Below, in pieces: positions 26,601 through 35,600 of a stretch of 64,000 nucleotides of DNA. Under the pieces are notes generated by a model. That model had not been told where the DNA came from and did not search any database. It saw only the letters and a program-made list of their open reading frames with translations. Numbering within the stretch: position 1 is the first letter of the stretch; every line of letters begins with the position of its first letter. This DNA comes from Dallia pectoralis (lineage: Eukaryota > Chordata > Actinopteri > Esociformes > Umbridae): positions 5,583,451 through 5,647,450 of the forward strand of contig CM055757.1 of the NCBI GenBank assembly GCA_029465975.1, given 5' to 3'. Position numbers and translations under genes: made by a program.

Positions 26601-29600
26601 GCCGGACGATTTTGAAACAGTTCCGAGTGTAATAACGGCGGTGTCCTAAATGTTCTTGTGCAAGTAGTTCTATTTTCTACTAATAAAAGGATTTTGTGGA
26701 AGCAACATGCGTAGGTTACATTTGTGTGCGCGTGCGTGTGTGTTTTTCAGTGGGCAGTTTTAGCTGGCTCTTAGCTTCCTGCCAAAGATTTCACTAAAAT
26801 GTACTGCATGTAGAGAGACCGGCTGTCGTTTGCAAGTATTCCTTTATCCTTCTACAGTTGCTCTCTGAATGCACAGCTAGTCTATATCAAAGAGAAGAAA
26901 ACCTGACTGTGTCCATAAAACTCAACTGACAATAAGATCAGGAAAAACGACTGAAACGCCTCATAAAGCACGTCGATATAGAAGCACAGAGGCAGAACCT
27001 TTCTACGCAGAGGCAGAACCTTTCCACGCAGAGGCAGAACCTTTCCACGCAGAGGCAGAACCTTTCCACGCAGAGGCAGAACCTTTCCACGCAGAGGCAG
27101 AACCTTTCCACGCAGAGGCAGAACCTTTCCACGCAGAGGCAGAACCTTTCCACGCAGAGGCAGAACCTTTCCACGCAGAGGCAGAACCTTTCCACGCAGA
27201 GGCAGAACCTTTCCACGCAGAGGCAGAACCTTTCCACGCAGAGGCAGAACCTTTCCACGCAGAGGCAGAACCTTTCCACGCAGAGGCAGAACCTTTCCAC
27301 GCAGAGGCAGAACCTTTCCACGCAGAGGCAGAACCTTTCCACGCAGAGGCAGAACCTTTCCACGCAGAGGCAGAACCTTTCCACGCAGAGGCAGAACCTT
27401 TCCACGCAGAGGCAGAACCTTTCACGCAGAGGCAGAACCTTTCCACGCAGAGGCAGAACCTTTCCACGCAGAGGCAGAACCTTTCCACGCAGAGGCAGAA
27501 CCTTTCTACGCAGAGGCAGAACCTTTCTACGCAGAGGCAGAACCTTTCTACGCAGAGGCAGAACCTTTATACGCAGAGGCAGAACCTTTCCACGCAGAGG
27601 CAGAACCTTTCCACGCAGAGGCAGAACCTTTCCACGCAGAGGCAGAACCTTTCCACGCAGAGGCAGAACCTTTCCACGCAGAGGCAGAACCTTTCCACGC
27701 AGAGGCAGAACCTTTCCACACAGAGGCAGAACCTTTCCACAAAGAGGCAGAACCTTTCCACACAGAGGCAGAACCTTTCCACACAGAGGCAGAACCTTTC
27801 CACACAGAGGCAGAACCTTTCTACACAGAGGCAGAACCTTTCTACACAGAGGCAGAACCTTTCTACACAGAGGCAGAACCTTTCTACACAGAGGCAGAAC
27901 CTTTCTACACAGAGGCAGAACCTTTCTACACAGAGGCAGAACCTTTCTACACAGAGGCAGAACCTTTCTACACAGAGGCAGAGGGAGCATCGGTACTCTG
28001 AAATAACTAACCTTAAGAGAGCCCTGGCAAACAAAGACATTTTAACTAGTGAACATAATGATAACGAAAGACAACGTGTGCAGGAACGCTGGTGCATTTA
28101 TACAACTGGACTGGAATAACAAGCCACAGCTGCTAAAGTCATCCAGTCAGCGTGGGCAACGTGGAACACAGTCAGGACTGCAATCTGGATCCCCGCATTG
28201 CTCCGGGTCCGCCGAGCATCACGCCAGCCGAGCCCGTGTCAAAACAGTCGCGTCAGCTTTAAGCGGCTAATATGAGCAGGAACGCCAAATCTGATTCATA
28301 CTGGTCGGTCGTTCACCCATCTGGGGATTAAGTCCCTCTATTTTCGTGCCGGCCCGTTTAAATGAGCGCCCAAGTATGGCATGTTCCTCCGAATATAGAA
28401 GTAGAACGGCCTGTGTGAGAGCTCATTAAATAGTTACCACTATAGATTGGCTTGTTAATCTGCCCGGAATCACACATCTCATTACAGTTCACAGGGTTGT
28501 TCGGGGAAAAAGTGCTTTCTGGAAACAAACATGGATTATTCAAGGCTCTCTCCCGGTTACGCATGAGCGCGGATATCAAATAGCGGCACCCCTCTTGGGT
28601 AAAGTCTAATAAGATCCCCTTGTGTATTTAACCTAGATTTCCTTCAAAGGGTTTCCCGGGTTGCCGTCGCGACATATCGGCCATGTGGGCCTAAGATGCG
28701 AAACGAGAGAGACGGTTGATCCATCTGAGCATGGAGACGGGCTCGCCTGCCCAGGTACGCACAGTCAGATGCAGAGATGCTGATCTGGGCTTCACGCAGT
28801 AGTGCTGAGGCTCCAAACAAAACCCACAGCGGTAAATTCGTTTTCATCCGTAGTTGAGCACAGAGGTATTCAATGTAAGTGCATGCTTTCAATAATAGCA
28901 GCGAAGCGTCAAGGGAGGCATCGAGTTGGCAGCTGCAAATACACATATCGGCCGGCCCCGGTAATCTCATCACCCGATTGGTCATCAAAACCCGATCGGC
29001 AACGACCAATGTGCCGGTGAGGAGAACAATCGCCTAAAGTGCTCCGTTATTTCACCGTGGTTCACCTGAGGCAGTTCATTCTGGACAACTATCATCTTTA
29101 TGACGGGCCATTTTGGAGATATGAAATTGTACGCGCGTCAGCTGAAGATGACCTTGCGTTGTACAAGACTCTGTGCACACGCATGGCGCGGAAAAGTAAC
29201 AGGGACGACCTTGTAGCTGTATCTTAGCAGTATGAGGTTTACTGGAATAGATGACAAAAGCAGGGCTGCTAAGAAAACAACACACCTTGACAGTTCAAAG
29301 GAGCATTTCAATATTTTAGATCATCAGGTTCAGAAAATATTTTGGCTGTAGTGCAGTCGGCACATTAAAAGGTTGTAAACACAGAACATTTTTCTCTCAA
29401 TTGCCTTTTTTTTGGTTTTCTGAATTAACCAAAGCTGCAATTAAAAAGGTTTGGAAGGCATACTTTCAAATATACACATAGATCTGTATAGAATCCAGTA
29501 AAAGTATTTGCCCGCTTCCTGTTTTCCCTTAATTATTGCATATTTGCTCGGCAAACGTTTTTGATCTTTACACAAATGGCATATAAGGCAAAGGGAACCC

Positions 29601-32600
29601 AGCCTACCAGATACATTTTTTTACATATTTAACGACAAGTGTGAAAAGGTGACTCGAGTTAAAATAGTCTACATGTCTCATTCCAAGCAAAATCTATCTC
29701 CTATTGAGGCTGGGTGCACGCTATTGGAAAAAAATATATTGAATTGTTTATGTTATAGGTCACATTAAATGTGGAAAAAGTTCTGACGTGATTTATCTGT
29801 CTCTCATTTTGTCACGTCACAAACACCTGGCGTTCAAACAGAGGTGTGTAGACTATTTATGCCCACTGTATAATTCAATGTTTTAAATTAGACTACCTTT
29901 TCCTGTCAATAGCAGTGCAGTGAAGATTACATGTAAAGCCAATTCTGCCAACCTGAGCATTTTGATTAGTAGATGGGGGAGGGGGGTGGGGGGGGGTAGC
30001 AGAACAAAGAGAAGGCTAGTGTATTTTAAGCATTTTCTTACTTGGGACTTAAATATATTGAGTCCAAGCCTTCAGGCATTTTTCTATCTACACAGAGTCA
30101 TTGAAATTACCTTGCTACACTCCTGCTACTGCGCTCGACCCGAATAAGAACAGGCCTAGATGAATAAAGTGCTGTTCTACCACGTATCTGTAGTAGGTGC
30201 CAGATATACAACATATTTCTTACATTTATGGTGAACAGAAAATGCGCCGAGCATAAGGGTAGGGTAAGGGTGCTGGCCGGGTCATTGGGGGACACATCTG
30301 TAGGGTCCTTCTCAGAGACTCGGGAGGCAGCGTGGGCGATGGTGCCCTGATGATGAGCACCAGGCCATCTGCTGGACGTATGCCACACTCAGCCCGCAGA
30401 TCAATCAATGTCATGAATCGTGGAGAGCACACTGACTGTATGCATCAGGATATCCACTCGTCTTCTGTTCTATGGCTACTCCTTACTCTCTAACACTTTC
30501 TCATCGACATGGTTGTACGCTTCGCTTGAAGACACTGCGTTTTGGTAAAGCGTTAGAAATGCATGTTCGGCTGTGAAGCACACGGGAACGCTAGCGGCGT
30601 TTGAATATGGGAAGGAAAAACAGGTGGGTCACATTGTCCCCCGTCTCTGCAGAGTCCAAGTCCTTCACCTGTCATTTGAATATTATTCAGAGACACGGCA
30701 ATAGAATGTCTTTTAAATCAAGCCAATACAACCGTCGTTGTAAGCACAGACAATTCGACATTTTACTGCATCGTCGTTGACCACAAGAAGCCATTGTTTG
30801 TATTTGAAATATTGAATATGGTAATTAAAAGAACGAAGCTAATCCGGGAGGATGTTGACAGAGGTGTGAATGGAATCCATGACAGGACACGACCTGTGAG
30901 CCAACCGGACTGCAGAGCACACAACCAGTCAGCCAATCCCGCTGTCCGGCCTTCAATGACCACCGGAATCGGTGGACAAAAACAGAAGCAGCCGGCGAGT
31001 TCGCCACAGTCGTGAGGAAATGCATGTCGACAGACGAGGCGCACGGTAAGAAAACACGTCAATATGAATCAGCAGCTGTTAATGGAGAATAGAGTCAGCG
31101 TTTCTTTCTCGCTAATCACCAGTCGGCCACCTCTCTCTTATCCCCTCAGGTCAAACTGCATTAAGGCACAATCTTGGTGGTCTGCGTTCACAGTCAATAA
31201 GTGCAATGGGTTAATCATTTGCTGGTGTTCTTCGTAGTAAGACCACACAGCTACAACTAGGTACCTAAATTCTTCATTACTGTTTTTTAGTTACATGGTA
31301 AAACTATGATTTTCTTTTTACCAATCAGGTGACAGTGGTTGTGCGGTTAATTGCCATTTGCGCGACCTGGCCTCTGACACGTGTCATTGGGTTTGATGTA
31401 CTGTCATATTGAGAGATAGTATAGCAGCATGAGGAATATACGTGTCAGGCAATTGAGTGTTTTATGACACAGTTTTCAGAACTCTTGACAGGCGTAATTA
31501 CAGCCACGCACCATTACCTTTTCTTTATATTAACCCGTTCCTACGACTACGAAGACAAACATGTCACCATACTTGCGAGGACACCAATCTTTTATTTCCC
31601 CCCACAAAAATGTCATTTGTTACACAGAAAATAATTCAGATGATAAAAACTTTTCTCCTTTTAGACATTGGCAGAATGTCACCACAATGTCACACTTCCT
31701 TGTTTTACTATAATGTCCCTACAAGTTATTACACAGCCACACAAAGACATACTCTTAACTTCACTAATCTTTATATTAATGTGTCCCTTAAAAGATAGAC
31801 AACAAATAAAACACAACACTAGCCCAAGTGTCGCACCAGCCGCTAAGCTTCAGGGCGGTACAACATGACCACAGCCTAACAAATATCCACATGTGACAAA
31901 AACACACTAGGAATATTTCAATTTAGCCTACTTAAATACCAGCAATTCCCTGAACATAAAAAATACAATTAGCCACACAAAGCTACAAAGGGAACAAGAT
32001 AATGCCAATAGAACAGTAAGTATGATACTTTAATGTGTCTAGTTGTGTCTCTGTGAACATGTGTCCTCTGTCTATCAGCTGCACCCAGACTGAACAGAAC
32101 GTGGCCTTACTCAGAGATGCTCTCACAGAGGCCAGGCCTCAAGGGATACAGCTTCTGTCCATCACTCACTCTACTTTATATGCATTGCCTCATGGCAACG
32201 GTTATTGCCAGCGAATATCTTGGCCAAAGAACACACATTGATATTCACTCGTAGTTTTATGCACGGCTTCACAAGCAGTAAATATCGAAGCACTACCTTT
32301 TTCCACAAGCCAATTTTACAATATTGTTAAAAGCTCTGTCTCGGTAAGTGGGTATGAAGAAACGCTTTGTACAAAACGAGTTCCTCACCCAATGAGAATG
32401 GCACTAATCCAGAAACACCCCCTTGTTCTTGCATAAAAACTTGAAAGGAGAGATGTGAGATATGCTTTTAAAATTTCTACGGCAAACCTGATAGCATTTT
32501 TTGAGTTTATGCCCTTTCTAGACCAGCCATTGCTGCTGTGACAACCTAGAAGACTGTCGATGGAAACCCCTGTGTGATTTTACTGATTTATACCGCTTTA

Positions 32601-35600
32601 AAGTTTATACTGAACTTTATAGTCAAATTAAAACTAGGTAAATTTGACACAGAAACATTCCAGCCAACATAGCATGGCATCACATAGGAGCGTACGTTCA
32701 TCCGAGCCTTTCAGAAAGAGTCAAAGGCAGAGTCAGAGAGCTCAATTATTATACTATTTACATGAACATGTAAAATAATTAATACAATAGAGTATAATGG
32801 CAGAATGGGCTCGTGTGGGCTGTTCAGACGAGCTCATAACACACTCCCCGTCTATCTTAATGACATCCACTTTCCCTAGTGACCTCGTAATATCTGTACG
32901 CCTGAGATACGCTACATAAACATGCGCGAGGACAAACCAACCTACTGCGGCACAAACACACACTAAGTCACTCAGAAACACTTCCACCAAAGCCTGCTGG
33001 GAAACACGCGCACGCACGAACGAACGGGGGAAACAGACATTAACACATTCAGGCGAACACACAAGAACACACAGATGGCGTAAAAGCTGCCTCTATGTGA
33101 TGAAATAATCATTGGAAGTATTTCTTCTAAGAGAATGAACAATCAGCCCTAGTTCCATTCACTTCACTGCTCGGCTCTTCCCTTACTCGGTCCATTCCAT
33201 GCATATTAAATATTTACTAACAGCAAGCTCTTAAAGGGACGACTAGAATTTCAAGAGGGCGCTAGTTCATCCGACTGCGACCTAAAGCCTGTCCACTGGA
33301 ACAGAGATGCTGGCATCATCGGCACCCGACTACACGTCATAATTCTGAAGAGACTTCAGAAACTACGCTGATTTAGCGCAGCCGTAATGAACCGGCGTCT
33401 CGTAAAGCGCCCCGGCGACGGCAGCGAAATTGAGAAAACGGGGAGGAGGGGGCTGGAGGAGGGAGCTTCAGAAATCAATCTCCACTACTGGCACTAGATC
33501 ACTTTTATTGCAGTATTTTAGTATTTAAGGTTTGCATACTGTCCATATTCTCACATCATTATGTATATTTTGTAGCTATGTATATTGTTGTAATTCTGGT
33601 TTTATTTTTATTCTTTTAACTACATAGTTGTTGCTTGCCATGTCACAAGAGTTTCATTGTGCAGTTTGTCTGTACACATGACAATAAAACTTTGAACTTG
33701 AACGTTTGAGTGTGTTATAGCCAAGACGGTGTGTGTGTGTGTATGTGTGTTTGGCAGCTTGTGTGTTGGGACTACCTCAGGTTTGGGGATGAAGGCCCGT
33801 CCTGGGATGGTGAAGCAGCTCTTCACAGTACAGAGGTATTGGGCCATGATAGACAGACGACTCCTCTGGCGACTGGATGTGCTGGCTGTCAACCTCTGTC
33901 GATGACACCCCAAAATGCTGTGTTAGTAGAATATGCAGTAGTCTGAGACGCATGTAGTTGTGTTAGTAGAATATGCAGTAGTCTGAGACGCATGTAGTTG
34001 TGTTAGTAGAATATGCAGTACTCTGAGACGCATGTAGTTGTGTTAGTAGAATATGCAGTACTCCGAGACGCAGGTAGCTGTGTTAGTCGAATATGCAGTA
34101 GTCTGAGACGCATGTAGTTGTGTTAGTAGAATATGCAGTACTCTGAGACGCATGTAGTTGTGTTAGTAGAATATGCAGTACTCTGAGACGCATGTAGTTG
34201 TGTTAGTAGAATATGCAGTAGTCTGAGACGCATGTAGTTGTGTTAGTAGAATATGCAGTAGTCTGAGACGCATGTAGTTGTGTTAGTAGAATATGCAGTA
34301 GTCTGAGACGCATGTAGTTGTGTTAGTAGAATATGCAGTACTCCGAGACGCAGGTAGCTGTGTTAGTCGAATATGCAGTACTCTGAGACGCACGTAGTTG
34401 TGTTAGTCGAATATGCAGTACTCTGAGACGCATGTTATAATATATATAATAAATATAGCCCTTAATTGTGAGAGGAGGCTGTCTAAACCTAACAAAAAAG
34501 CAGTTCCTTATCCAGGGAAACAGACTAACAGAAAATAAACTGTTTGGTGCGACCAGCATACGAACCTCTGCCACCTCTTTCTGGAAGGTAAGGGTCAGTC
34601 TGGTACGACCGTAAACGAATGGTCCAGTTCTGTTGGATATGTTCTCCAGCCAGTTGACGAGTAGAGGCGTTGACACGTTGAAAGGAAGATTCCCTATGAT
34701 ATGTAGGTCTGGTGGATCTGAGAAAAGACAATTCCCGGAACTTCACGCTCACGTTCCAATGCATTTATGAACATGCTGCACGTTCCGGACGTAATCTCAC
34801 CATCTTCCCACTCCTTGTTCAGGACATTCGGGAACGCTCGGTCCATTCTGTACGTGAGTATGTCTCCCTGGACGATCCTGACCTTCCCCGGCGCCGCTTC
34901 AGACAGGAGCTACGGAGGTCGACATCCCATAAAACAGGACATGTAGCATTTAGCGGCGTAACACTACCTAACACAAGCCCGGGCCTTCCTGCTCGGTCCC
35001 GGCTAACCCACCTTCAGTCCGGGTATGAAGCGGTTGTCCTTCTCCACCAGCAGCAAGTCCGCAGCACCGGCATTGAGGATGGAGCGGGTCAGTCCCCCGG
35101 GCCCAGGACCCACCTCGCACACGTGGGCGTCCCTCAAACTGCCCGCCTGGCGCACAATCTTATCTGCGCACACAATTCATAACAGAGTGTCCAGGATTCA
35201 TCGAGCACTACTCCCTCACACTGGGATACGGGTATTAACGTGGGCGTGTCTTGTGTGTGGGCGTGTCAATGCATGGGCGTGTCTGTGCGTGGGCGTGTCC
35301 GGGCGTGTATGTGTTGCCGTGTCTCTGTATTTCCGTGTCCATGACAAACGCAGGCTAAATCAAGGTGAGAGACGGCCCGCTCGTATCTCCCTCAGGCAAA
35401 GTTGTCTTAGCTTATTCAGTGCTTTTATCTGAATTAAAAATCTCGTTCAAGGGCATCATCAGATCAGATCTGCAGCACAGCGTCACAGATATAACCGGAT
35501 CAGTGGTGCCTGCTGCTTGCGGACATGCCTACGTGGGCACGGCATGTGCCGTGCACGCGGGCACAGAACCAACCCATTGTGTCTGAGACAGTATACCTGG

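Noticed and set aside
26938..27990. 350-codon open frame on the - strand
   Set aside because: It is wholly a 21-bp tandem repeat whose period is a multiple of three; several frames on the same strand are open, and there is no unique coding sequence.
33916..34437. CRISPR-like array (regular 40-bp spacing)
   Set aside because: The whole unit repeats; there are no unique spacers, and the genome is a vertebrate one.
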